From DRVV01 sp964487415 (lineage in GTDB: Archaea; Thermoproteota; Bathyarchaeia; Bathyarchaeales; Bathycorpusculaceae): a DNA stretch of 24,080 nucleotides. This document shows, in pieces, positions 15,047 to 22,349 of this stretch. The DNA lies in assembly GCA_964487415.1 (NCBI GenBank), contig CAZAPQ010000056.1:1-24080 (forward strand), read 5' to 3'. The position numbers and the translations under genes were made by a program. The stretch's first letter is position 1. Every line of letters begins with the position of its first letter. The notes beneath the pieces were generated by a model. It was not told the origin of the DNA, searched no databases, and worked only from the letters and a program-made list of their open reading frames with translations.

Positions 15047-15607
15047 ATGTCGAAATCTAAGGCGATAGTTAACATAGAGAATGTTGTTGCATCTGCAACG
15101 CTAAACCAGAAAGTTGACTTAAACGCCGTTGTTAAGAGCTACCCTGGGGTGGAATACAGACCAGAACAGTTCCCTGGACTAGTTTTTAGGCTTAAGAGAC
15201 CGAAGACAGCTACTCTTATTTTTAACTCAGGCAAAATGGTCTGCACAGGAGCAAAGTCGGAAAAAGAAGCAAAAAGAGCTGTAATGAAAGTTATTAAGGA
15301 GTTAAAGAAAGGCGGCATAATTATCATTAGCAAACCTGAGTTGAAAATCCAAAATATCGTGGCTTCAGCGAGCCTAGGCGGAATGATAGACTTGGAAAAG
15401 GCAGCGTATAGCCTAGGCAAAACAATGTATGAGCCGGAGCAGTTTCCAGGACTAATCTACAGAATGGATGATCCAAAGGTCGTTATACTGCTTTTCGCGA
15501 GCGGAAAACTTGTATGCACTGGTGCAAAGAAAGAGCAGGACGTATATGACGCCGTGAACAAATTGCACATGATCCTAGAGGAAAAGAACTTAATATTCTA
15601 CGAATAG
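15047..15607 (+). CDS. tbp: TATA-box-binding protein
   Basis: The 186-residue protein consists of the two TBP repeats. Repeat 1 (about 6-93) contains EQFPGLVFRL and FNSGKMVCTGAKSE; repeat 2 (about 97-184) contains EQFPGLIYRM and FASGKLVCTGAKKE. Length and symmetry are those of archaeal TBP. It binds TATA boxes and recruits TFB and RNA polymerase. No acidic tail is present beyond ILEEKNLIFYE. The Shine-Dalgarno is weak (AAGGGA, 15035-15040), consistent with leaderless translation from the second TATA box. The gene converges on pyrE, with 8 bases between stop codons. Confidence 0.97.
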   Translation: MSKSKAIVNIENVVASATLNQKVDLNAVVKSYPGVEYRPEQFPGLVFRLKRPKTATLIFNSGKMVCTGAKSEKEAKRAVMKVIKELKKGGIIIISKPELKIQNIVASASLGGMIDLEKAAYSLGKTMYEPEQFPGLIYRMDDPKVVILLFASGKLVCTGAKKEQDVYDAVNKLHMILEEKNLIFYE

Positions 15608-15615
15608 CTGCCCTT

Positions 15616-16245
15616 CTACTCTCTTTCTTTAATCTGCTTCTGAATAGTTTTTAGCTGCTCTTCGTTTATGGCTCCTATTTCATAGAGCATTGAGGCAACT
15701 TCGCTTATATTTACAAGCGCATGTAGTTTTATGCCGACTTTTTCTAGTCTCTCGGCGCCATTCTCCTGCCTATCTAAAAGAACCACAACATCCTCGACTA
15801 CTCCGCCTTCAGCTGTTATGGCTCTTGCAGCTCTTCTAAGAGATAAACCCGTGGTTATTAAATCATCAACAAGTAATACACGATCTCCAGGCGTTATCAA
15901 GCCTTCAACCCTTCTTTGTCTTCCATGAAGGCGGACTCCCTTGCGAATGTAGAGAAAGGGTTTCTTAAGAGTATAGGCTATAACTGAAGCAAAGGGTATA
16001 CCTGCAACTGGTATCCCCGCCACCCTATTAAAATCATCCAAGCCTATTTCTTCCTCGATAAAGTCCACATAAAACGAGCAGATTTTATGAAAAGCGTCTG
16101 GAAAACTTGGAACTATGCGGAGGTCTATGTAATATGGACTAATTTTTCCACTTGTTAATTTGAAGGTTCCAAACTGTAACGCACCTATTTTGTTTAGAAT
16201 CTTGCATGTCTCAAGTTTTGCGGACTCTCCGATCTTCTTTTGCAT
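15616..16245 (-). CDS. pyrE: Orotate phosphoribosyltransferase
   Basis: The 209-residue enzyme makes orotidine 5'-phosphate from orotate and PRPP. Diagnostic segments are FKLTSGKISPYYIDLR (28-43), YIRK (99-102), and the PRPP loop VLLVDDLITTG (123-133). It is a stand-alone enzyme without a fused OMP decarboxylase. The C-terminal 40 residues include an extra helical tail (IGAINEEQLKTIQKQIKERE). ATG 16245 lies 3 bases after the stop of the metallo-hydrolase gene, so the two form an operon read from 16944. The PRPP synthetase tail at 1-111 is on the opposite strand and distant. Confidence 0.93.
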   Translation of the reverse strand: MQKKIGESAKLETCKILNKIGALQFGTFKLTSGKISPYYIDLRIVPSFPDAFHKICSFYVDFIEEEIGLDDFNRVAGIPVAGIPFASVIAYTLKKPFLYIRKGVRLHGRQRRVEGLITPGDRVLLVDDLITTGLSLRRAARAITAEGGVVEDVVVLLDRQENGAERLEKVGIKLHALVNISEVASMLYEIGAINEEQLKTIQKQIKERE

Positions 16246-16248
16246 ATA

Positions 16249-16944
16249 TTACACCTTTTTGGAAACAGAATATGTCTTTCCAATTTCAGGCACTATACAT
16301 GAAACATTGGGCAAATTCTTCTTAATCATGTCAGCGAACTTCCTTAAATCAGCCGTGGAGCCCGTATGGTATGGAACAGCCACCCTCGGCTTTGTTAATC
16401 TAGCTATTTCAAAGCCAGTCGCAGGAGAAGACCCTGGGGCTATGCCAACCGTGCAAAAGACAATGTCAAATTTCTCCCTAGCGGCTACATCAGCCATTTC
16501 TGGGAACGGTAGACTGTCGGCTGTGTGGAAGACTTTAACACCATCCTCGCTTGTGATCACGAAAGTTACAGGTGTAGCAGCCGGAGGATGATTACACTTC
16601 TCAGCTTTAACCGAAACTTCGCCTATTTTAACTTCAGAGCCCTGCTGGACCTCACGCAGCTTTTCGGCTGGAATTATATTACGCAGTCGCTTCGCGGATG
16701 TGGCATCTGCTACAACCATGCATTTAAACATTTTATATAATTCGTAGATTACAGATTGATCAAAATGGTCATAGTGCTCATGAGTTACTAGAATAGCGTC
16801 GACATGTTGAAATGTTTTGGGCTTAACATCCACGGGATCTATTACTAGGGTTTGGGATGGTGTTTTTATTATTACACCAGCATAGTTATTGAACCATACG
16901 AACGCTATCTCGTTTTTTGCAGGAACCTCAACAGCCATATGCAT
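16249..16944 (-). CDS. Metallo-beta-lactamase-fold hydrolase (UPF0173/UlaG-like)
   Basis: The 231-residue protein has the zinc motif THEHYDHFD with H55, H57, D59 and H60, then NHPPA, HTADSLPF and VPYHTG as further ligand segments. IDPVD at about 36-40 is the typical strand before it. This arrangement matches the UPF0173/UlaG-like branch; the substrate is unknown. The 3-base gap to pyrE suggests a link to pyrimidine synthesis or simple co-transcription. ATG 16944 is the outer start; ATG 16938 has better spacing to GGGG (16948-16951). The region upstream diverges from the LarA-family gene. Confidence 0.85.
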   Translation of the reverse strand: MHMAVEVPAKNEIAFVWFNNYAGVIIKTPSQTLVIDPVDVKPKTFQHVDAILVTHEHYDHFDQSVIYELYKMFKCMVVADATSAKRLRNIIPAEKLREVQQGSEVKIGEVSVKAEKCNHPPAATPVTFVITSEDGVKVFHTADSLPFPEMADVAAREKFDIVFCTVGIAPGSSPATGFEIARLTKPRVAVPYHTGSTADLRKFADMIKKNLPNVSCIVPEIGKTYSVSKKV

Positions 16945-16963
16945 TTCCCCATTTTATACTAAT

Positions 16964-16997
16964 AGCTTACATCTTAAAGAGCTTATGCTAAAGCTTA
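16964..16997. repeat. Three AGCTTA copies in a divergent promoter region
   Basis: AGCTTA occurs at 16964-16969, 16980-16985 and 16992-16997, between the metallo-hydrolase and LarA-family genes. They may be sites for a regulator of either gene, but a hexamer in AT-rich DNA can repeat by chance. Confidence 0.25.
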
Positions 16998-17036
16998 ATA
17001 GATGCTTTTTATCTGTGTCTCAACGGAGTAATACTT

Positions 17037-18296
17037 ATGGTTGATATTTGGCTACCTTACGGCAAAACAGAAGTTTGTGTTAGAGTTCAAGCTAAAAACC
17101 TTCTAGGCAGCATTGAACCTATAGATAAACCCGGCGTTCCAGATGTAAAAGCTGAAATTGAAAGGTCTTTGATGGAACCTATAGGCTCTAAGAGATTAAT
17201 GGAAATCGTAAAACCAGGGGACAAAGTGGCCATTACCGTCGATAATAGAATATCAACGTACAATCATATTCTCATCTCCTCCATTCTTAATGAGTTGAGT
17301 GGAGCAGGTATTAAGAACGAAAATGTGACAGTCATTATGGCTGGAAACACTGATGCCTGCGGGGATAGGGACGCTTCAATAAGCCTCGGGGACATTTCAA
17401 GGCATGTTAAAGTTGTAAGCCATGACATGGGAACAAATGATCTAATTTACTTGGGAAATACTTCCAAGCATGGAACAAAGGTGCACGTAAACAGGCTCTT
17501 TGCAGAAGCCGACGTAAAAATTCTGGTTGGAGACATAAGTCTTCACTCTTTTGCGGGTTATAGAGGCGGCAGATATGCTGTTCTACCGGGGATAGCAGGC
17601 GAGGAAACCATAAGAAACAATCACGCTATGCTTATTCATCCAAATGCCAGAAGCGGGATGCTTGAAGGAAATCCTGTACATGAAGACATGACTGAAGCTG
17701 CAAGGCTGGCAAAGGTTGACTTCATTTTAAACATTGTAACAGACGTTAGGGGCAATATTGTCAAGTCTTTTTCCGGAGATCTCGAAAAGGCCTTTTATAA
17801 TGGGGTGAAATTAATGGATGAAATGTGCCGTGTGCCTGTCGACCGCAAAGCAGACATTGTTGTAGTCAGCCCGGGCGGCTATCCGTATGATTTAAACCTT
17901 TATGGGGCACTGGACTGCCTCGAGAACATTATTGAGGTTGTTAAGCGTGGCGGAGTGGTGGTTTTGGTTGCAGAGTGCATGGAAGGTTATGGAAATCAGA
18001 TTTTTTATGAGTGGATGATTAGATTTAAGGATTTGAAGGCTGTTGAGGGAGCAATTAAGCGTGGCTTTGTTTTGGGTGGGCATAAGGCCTTCCACCTTCT
18101 AAGGGCCCTTCAGAAAGTTCAAATAATTCTCGTTTCAGCTATACCGGATTATTATGCTGTAAACGTTTTTAAACTTAAAACTGCGCGAACGGTTAATGGG
18201 GCCCTTAACGAGGCATTGAAGATCGCCGGAGAAAATGCCAAGGTGTGGGTTATGCCCTATGGAGGTTTCATTATGCCTGAGCTCAAAGCCGCTTGA
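17037..18296 (+). CDS. LarA-family (DUF2088) protein with altered active site
   Basis: The 419-residue protein aligns over its whole length with lactate racemase LarA. Shared segments include DIWLPYGK, GDISLHSFAGYRGG, LPGIAGEETIRNNH, VSPGGYPYDLNLYGA and the C-terminal VWVMPYGG. LarA carries a nickel-pincer nucleotide bound to a lysine (K184 in Lactiplantibacillus plantarum) with histidines 108, 174 and 200. By alignment H170 and H196 are kept, but the lysine position is Y180 and the His108 position is T105. The protein may bind a different cofactor or catalyse another reaction. No larB, larC or larE lies in the window. ATG 17037 follows GGAG at about 17025-17028. Confidence 0.85.
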   Translation: MVDIWLPYGKTEVCVRVQAKNLLGSIEPIDKPGVPDVKAEIERSLMEPIGSKRLMEIVKPGDKVAITVDNRISTYNHILISSILNELSGAGIKNENVTVIMAGNTDACGDRDASISLGDISRHVKVVSHDMGTNDLIYLGNTSKHGTKVHVNRLFAEADVKILVGDISLHSFAGYRGGRYAVLPGIAGEETIRNNHAMLIHPNARSGMLEGNPVHEDMTEAARLAKVDFILNIVTDVRGNIVKSFSGDLEKAFYNGVKLMDEMCRVPVDRKADIVVVSPGGYPYDLNLYGALDCLENIIEVVKRGGVVVLVAECMEGYGNQIFYEWMIRFKDLKAVEGAIKRGFVLGGHKAFHLLRALQKVQIILVSAIPDYYAVNVFKLKTARTVNGALNEALKIAGENAKVWVMPYGGFIMPELKAA

Positions 18297-18385
18297 TGAA
18301 TAAATGGTCGAATTTCTAGAAAAGTCTTAAATGTCGGAAGTTTGACCCTAATTTCACATATGAAAAGTTTCACGGGAGTAAGAGT

Positions 18386-18862
18386 TTGCAACAAACATTT
18401 AAGCTTCGTAAATTCACGCCGAAGGATCTGGAGCGAGTCATATACATTAACCGTACATGTCTCCCTGAAAATTATATAGACCAGTTTTTCATCGATCTTT
18501 ATGAGAGATTTCCTGAAACTTTCATTGTGGCTGAAGTAAACGGTGAAATTGTAGGATATATAATGTGCCGAATTGAGGTTGGCCTATCTAATTTCGGTTT
18601 AGGCGGCTTTATAAAGAAGGGGCACATAGTCTCAATAGCCGTTATGCCCCAGCATAGAAGGAAGGGTATAGGATACGCGCTTGTCTCAAAGGCCATGGAG
18701 GGAATGCAGTTTTATGATGCCAGACAGTGCTTTTTAGAGGTTAGGGTAAGCAACTTGCCGGCCATAAACCTATATAAAAAGCTAGGATTCAAAATTTCGA
18801 AAATAATACGCGGCTATTATTCAGACGGTGAAAATGCCTATTTAATGACGCGAGAATTATGA
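18386..18862 (+). CDS. N-terminal protein acetyltransferase, archaeal Ard1/NatA type
   Basis: The 158-residue GNAT enzyme acetylates protein N-termini. It closely resembles the Sulfolobus Ard1 enzyme: LPENYIDQFF for substrate binding, KGHIVSIAVMPQHRRKGIG with the acetyl-CoA loop, LEVRVSNLPAINLYKKLGF and the closing GYYSDGENAYLM. It is usually annotated RimI in archaea. TTG 18386 is supported by GGGAG (18374-18378), 7 bases upstream. A TATA-like CTTAAATG (18326-18333) would give a leader of about 30 bases. Its stop overlaps the convergent fumarase beta gene by 6 bases. Confidence 0.92.
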   Translation: MQQTFKLRKFTPKDLERVIYINRTCLPENYIDQFFIDLYERFPETFIVAEVNGEIVGYIMCRIEVGLSNFGLGGFIKKGHIVSIAVMPQHRRKGIGYALVSKAMEGMQFYDARQCFLEVRVSNLPAINLYKKLGFKISKIIRGYYSDGENAYLMTREL

Positions 18863-19462
18863 ATGCAAACCCAACATTTTATAGATTTGAGTTTTTCGTT
18901 CTTCAACCTTTCTTGCCGCCTCAATGAATAAGTTATTCCCATGGGAGTCAATAGCAACTATTAACGGACCAAAATTTTCCACGTCCAAAACCCACAATGC
19001 TTCAGGTACTCCTAAATCAAGCCATTCCACGCTTCTGACGTTCTTCACAAGTTTCGCGGCTAAAACCGCAGCTCCCCCGGTGAAAACTCCATAAACAGCA
19101 CCGTATTTTTTCATAGCCTCCGTTGTTTTTTCACCCATGCCACCTTTCCCAACGACAACTCTTACTTTGAAGTTTTTAATCAATTCAGCCTCGAAGTATT
19201 CCATTCTTGTGCTTGTGGTGGGGCCGGCTGCCAGAACAAACCACTCGTTGTCTTCCCTCCTAACAAGGGGGCCGCAGTGGTATAGGGCAAGCCCTTCAAG
19301 GTTTATGGGCAAAGGTTTCCGGCTTTTTATATACTCCAATGCACGCCTGTGCGCTTGATCCCTCGCCGTCACAATGAGGCCTGTTATGTATATAACATCA
19401 TTAACTCTAAGCTGGCGGATTTCCTTCTCATGGATCGGTGTTTTTAGATGATAAACAGCCAT
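18857..19462 (-). CDS. Fumarate hydratase class I, beta subunit
   Basis: The 201-residue protein matches the C-terminal half of class I fumarases. GPTTSTRM (about residues 80-87), VVGKGGMGEKT and the Gly-rich FTGGAAVL are typical, and the protein starts with the TPIHEKEIRQLRVNDVIYITG segment of the beta swivelling domain. It works with the alpha subunit to interconvert fumarate and malate. ATG 19462 is one base from the alpha stop, so translation is coupled. The same fold occurs in L-tartrate dehydratase beta, which is the alternative function. The 3' end overlaps the NatA-like gene. Confidence 0.92.
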   Translation of the reverse strand: MAVYHLKTPIHEKEIRQLRVNDVIYITGLIVTARDQAHRRALEYIKSRKPLPINLEGLALYHCGPLVRREDNEWFVLAAGPTTSTRMEYFEAELIKNFKVRVVVGKGGMGEKTTEAMKKYGAVYGVFTGGAAVLAAKLVKNVRSVEWLDLGVPEALWVLDVENFGPLIVAIDSHGNNLFIEAARKVEERKTQIYKMLGLHS

Positions 19463-19463
19463 G

Positions 19464-20348
19464 TTAGGTTTCCTCCGAATTAAGGGTTAAATATTCCACT
19501 GAGCCGTCTGGATATATTCTTGCGGAAGCCCTTCTTAGGGCCCAGCAGCTGAACGCCACGGCTACTGGAAAGCTTGCCGGATGTCGGTAGGCATAATCCA
19601 CATGAACCTTTAATGCTGTGATTTTTCCGCCAAGTCCCATTGGCCCTATGCCAGTCATGTTGATGGCCTCTAAAAGCTCCTCTTCAAGTTTAGCCAGCTT
19701 GGGATTTGAGTTAGGCTTATTTAGGGGTCTCAGAAGAGCCTTTTTAGCCAGTTTCACTGCCAAATCAGCGCCTCCTCCAAGTGCAACTCCAAGGACTGTT
19801 GGAGGACATGGCTTAGCCCCAGCCCTAATTACTGTTTCAATAACAAAAGTTTTGAGATCTTTGAAATCCACTCCCGGAAGAAGCATGCTTAATGATGAAA
19901 CATTTTCAGAACCTCCTCCCTTAAGCAGTACAGATAAATCTAAAATGTCGCCGGACACAATTTCCCAGTCTATTTGGGGGGAGAACCTCCCAGTGTTATC
20001 GCCGCTGTTCTGATTGTTTATTGGATTTATGGCGTTAGGCCTTAAAGGAACCTCCCTTGTAGCCCGCTTAACGGCATTAATTATTGCCTCTTCAACCTTG
20101 TCTAGGCCTTTAAGCTCAGCTCCGGCTCTGACATAAATGGTTATAATGCCAGTGTCTTGGCATAGCGGAATCTTATGCGCCTCAGCAAGTTCCACGTTCT
20201 CGAGAATCGCCTTCAATTGGATTTTGCCAATTTCGCTTTCCTCGTTCAGGTAAGCTTTTTTCAGCGCTTCCTTTACATCTGGGGGCAAATGTATGGCAGC
20301 ATGCCTTATTAGATTAAAAACAGTGTCTTCCAGAACTGTTAACTCCAA
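19464..20348 (-). CDS. Fumarate hydratase class I, alpha subunit
   Basis: The 294-residue iron-sulfur subunit has three cysteines in the expected contexts: C63 (PLCQDTG), C181 (KPCPPTV) and C268 (AFSCWALRR). These would hold the oxygen-sensitive 4Fe-4S cluster that activates the substrate. RPNAINPI, NSGDNTG and KGGGSENVSSL are also typical. Split alpha and beta subunits are the usual form in archaea. L-tartrate dehydratase is a related possibility, but metabolic context with PEPCK favours fumarase. Start TTG 20348 has no good Shine-Dalgarno. A minus-strand TATA-like ACATTTAAACATT lies at about 20387-20399. Confidence 0.92.
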   Translation of the reverse strand: MELTVLEDTVFNLIRHAAIHLPPDVKEALKKAYLNEESEIGKIQLKAILENVELAEAHKIPLCQDTGIITIYVRAGAELKGLDKVEEAIINAVKRATREVPLRPNAINPINNQNSGDNTGRFSPQIDWEIVSGDILDLSVLLKGGGSENVSSLSMLLPGVDFKDLKTFVIETVIRAGAKPCPPTVLGVALGGGADLAVKLAKKALLRPLNKPNSNPKLAKLEEELLEAINMTGIGPMGLGGKITALKVHVDYAYRHPASFPVAVAFSCWALRRASARIYPDGSVEYLTLNSEET

Positions 20349-20468
20349 GTCTTACACGGCACCTTAACGTTGTCTTTTCTGCCAGTTTAATGTTTAAATG
20401 TTTCCAAGCCTAAAATTTTCACTTTAACTGATCTCTCCAAGATTAAACATTCATGTTCTTCGCTTCAC

Positions 20469-20476
20469 TTAAATAT
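20469..20476 (+). promoter_or_regulatory. Probable TATA box of radA
   Basis: TTAAATAT is centred about 32 bases before ATG 20505, predicting transcription start near 20499 and a leader of only about six bases. Confidence 0.45.
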
Positions 20477-20478
20477 TG

Positions 20479-20498
20479 CCAAAAACAAATGTTTTTGG
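20479..20498 (+). promoter_or_regulatory. Perfect 8+4+8 dyad over the radA transcription start (operator candidate)
   Basis: CCAAAAAC (20479-20486), AAAT, GTTTTTGG (20491-20498) is a perfect inverted repeat of 20 bases. It occupies the whole space between the TATA box and the ATG, where a bound dimeric protein would block RNA polymerase. As RNA it would lie at or before the 5' end, so a DNA role is more likely. Confidence 0.55.
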
Positions 20499-20504
20499 AA
20501 GTCT

Positions 20505-21512
20505 ATGACAGAGAAAATTGAAACCGAAACAAAAAAGGCACGCTATGAATATTTGGAGGACCTGCCTGGGATAGGGCCAGCCACGGCTCAAAAGCTTAAA
20601 GAGCTTGGCTTTCATACTGTTGAGTCTTTGGCTATGGCTACGGTTCATGAGCTTGAACCAGCAGGAATTAGCGAGAAGAAAGCCTTAGCTATAATTAATG
20701 CAGCCCGCTCCTCCATAGGCATAGCTTTTATTAGGGCTGATGAGCTACATAGAATGCGTCAAAATGTTTTGAGGCTAACTACGGGAAGCAAGGCTTTAGA
20801 TGGACTTCTCGGCGGCGGATTGGAAACGCAAACCATAACAGAGTTTTATGGCGAATATGGTAGCGGGAAAAGCCAGATATGCCATCAGCTTTGCGTGAAT
20901 GTTCAGCTTCCTCCCGAGAGGGGAGGATTAAACGGTGCCGCATTATACATAGATACGGAGAACACATTTAGAACAGAGCGCATAGTGCAGATGGCGAAAC
21001 ATTTGAATCTTGACCCTGAAAAAATTGTTAAAAACATCATATATGCTGAGGCTTACACATCTGATCATCAGATGTTCCTGCTGGAAAACGCTGATGAGGT
21101 GATAAAGGAAAATAACGTAAAGCTTATTATAATCGACTCCTTGACAGCCCATTTCCGAAGCGAGTATATTGGACGTGAAATGTTGGCGTCACGGCAGCAG
21201 AAAATTAACAAGCATATGCATAAGCTCATACGATTGGCAAGGGCCTTCAACGCCGTGGCTGTTGTAACCAATCAGGTTATGGCGAAGCCGGACATGTTCT
21301 TCGGGGATGCCATAAGCCCCATAGGCGGTCACATAGTTGGGCACACAAGCCATACCCGTGTTTACGTGAGAAAAACGGCCCACGGCCCCATAAGGATTGC
21401 CCGCTTAGTTTCAAGCCCATACCTCCCTGAGGGGGAGGAAATATTTAAAATAACGGAAAATGGAATAGAAGACGTTTCCGAGGACGAGAAAACGAAGTCT
21501 AGTGGGCGCTAG
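20505..21512 (+). CDS. radA: DNA repair and recombination protein RadA
   Basis: The 335-residue archaeal recombinase forms filaments on single-stranded DNA and catalyses strand exchange. An N-terminal helix-hairpin-helix domain (LEDLPGIGPATAQKLKELG, 17-35) is followed by the polymerisation motif FIRA (75-78). Walker A is GEYGSGKS (116-123) and Walker B is LIIID (207-211). The SRQQKINKHMHKL and QVMAKPD loops follow, and the C-terminal SSPYLPEGE is typical. Length equals that of other RadA proteins. ATG 20505 lies directly behind a dyad and TATA box. The stop at 21510-21512 is one base before the ATG of the next gene. Confidence 0.97.
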   Translation: MTEKIETETKKARYEYLEDLPGIGPATAQKLKELGFHTVESLAMATVHELEPAGISEKKALAIINAARSSIGIAFIRADELHRMRQNVLRLTTGSKALDGLLGGGLETQTITEFYGEYGSGKSQICHQLCVNVQLPPERGGLNGAALYIDTENTFRTERIVQMAKHLNLDPEKIVKNIIYAEAYTSDHQMFLLENADEVIKENNVKLIIIDSLTAHFRSEYIGREMLASRQQKINKHMHKLIRLARAFNAVAVVTNQVMAKPDMFFGDAISPIGGHIVGHTSHTRVYVRKTAHGPIRIARLVSSPYLPEGEEIFKITENGIEDVSEDEKTKSSGR

Positions 21513-21513
21513 A

Positions 21514-21960
21514 ATGCCGATACCCCAAGCGCTGGTTACACGCTTCTTCCAGTTTATCATTAACAACCAGTTTGCCGAAGCTGAAAAGGAGCTGGAGCTG
21601 ATAAAACAGAAGATGCATAAGACGGAATGGAATAGGGGATACTTCAAGGCCTTATATGGAATGCTGCTTGCCAAGAGATCCAACGGCAACAGCAATTTCT
21701 ATTCTTTCCTAGCAAAACTCGAATTAGGCGATAAAAGAGCAATAAACGCCTATAGAAGAGAGTTCCTAGCCCATGTGAGGAATAAGCTTCACGGAGATTT
21801 TGACAGGGGATTTTTCGCGGCATGGGCTGAATTCATGCGGGTGCTAGGCAAAATGAATATTGAAACCGCTACAACGGAAAAGATTTCATCGGCAAAAGTA
21901 GAGGGCGAATTGCCAGAAAGTGGCGAAAGCTACGATGACATGGAAGAATTCCTTGAGTAG
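21514..21960 (+). CDS. Small helical protein downstream of radA, unknown function
   Basis: I do not recognise a family. The 148-residue protein is mostly helical: PIPQALVTRFFQFIINN, then AEAEKELELIKQKMHKT and RGYFKALYGMLLAKRS suggest two or three antiparallel helices of TPR-like character. A basic middle (YRREFLAHVRNKLHGDFDRG) follows, and an acidic disordered tail (ESGESYDDMEEFLE) closes the protein. There is no signal peptide or membrane segment. The ATG at 21514 immediately follows the radA stop; GTG 21502 would overlap radA by 11 bases. Co-transcription with radA hints at a role in recombination, but this is inference from position only. Confidence 0.75.
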   Translation: MPIPQALVTRFFQFIINNQFAEAEKELELIKQKMHKTEWNRGYFKALYGMLLAKRSNGNSNFYSFLAKLELGDKRAINAYRREFLAHVRNKLHGDFDRGFFAAWAEFMRVLGKMNIETATTEKISSAKVEGELPESGESYDDMEEFLE

Positions 21961-21971
21961 TAAATTTTGGG

Positions 21972-22271
21972 CTAAGCGGCGATAAGTAGCGTGTTAAAGA
22001 GCACCCAGAAGACCAGCCATGTAACAAAGTATAGGAAGATTCCAGTTGTGAAAATTTTCTGCGGCCTATCCAGTTTAGTTACAAATATAGGTTTAATTAT
22101 CCAGTAGGATATTATGTAAACTATTATTGCTATAGAAAAACCGTTTATGAAAACATTTGGGGCTACGTCCACTTTTACAGTGTTTGTTGCTAAGCCATAG
22201 CCTATGCAGACAACAGCTGCAGCTATTCCTAGTAAAAATCTAAGCCAATATAGGACTTTTATCGGCTTCAT
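21972..22271 (-). CDS. Small three-helix membrane protein, unknown function
   Basis: The 99-residue protein has three hydrophobic segments: about 8-27 (YWLRFLLGIAAAVVCIGYGL), 42-63 (NGFSIAIIVYIISYWIIKPIF) and 75-97 (TGIFLYFVTWLVFWVLFNTL). The basic stretch VTKLDRPQK between helices 2 and 3 is probably cytoplasmic. It starts at ATG 22271 and ends 12 bases from the upstream convergent gene. It diverges from the NFACT gene, with 78 bases between. I cannot assign a family or function. Confidence 0.65.
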   Translation of the reverse strand: MKPIKVLYWLRFLLGIAAAVVCIGYGLATNTVKVDVAPNVFINGFSIAIIVYIISYWIIKPIFVTKLDRPQKIFTTGIFLYFVTWLVFWVLFNTLLIAA

Positions 22272-22349
22272 GATGCATCTATCCTTTTTTGATAGCTTGA
22301 GTTTGCTATTTATAGGTTAACACTTATCATAGTTTAGAGACTTATTAAA

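Noticed and set aside
19618..20013. 131-codon plus-strand frame inside fumarase alpha
   Set aside because: It is the shadow of a conserved iron-sulfur enzyme; composition is low-complexity proline/serine.
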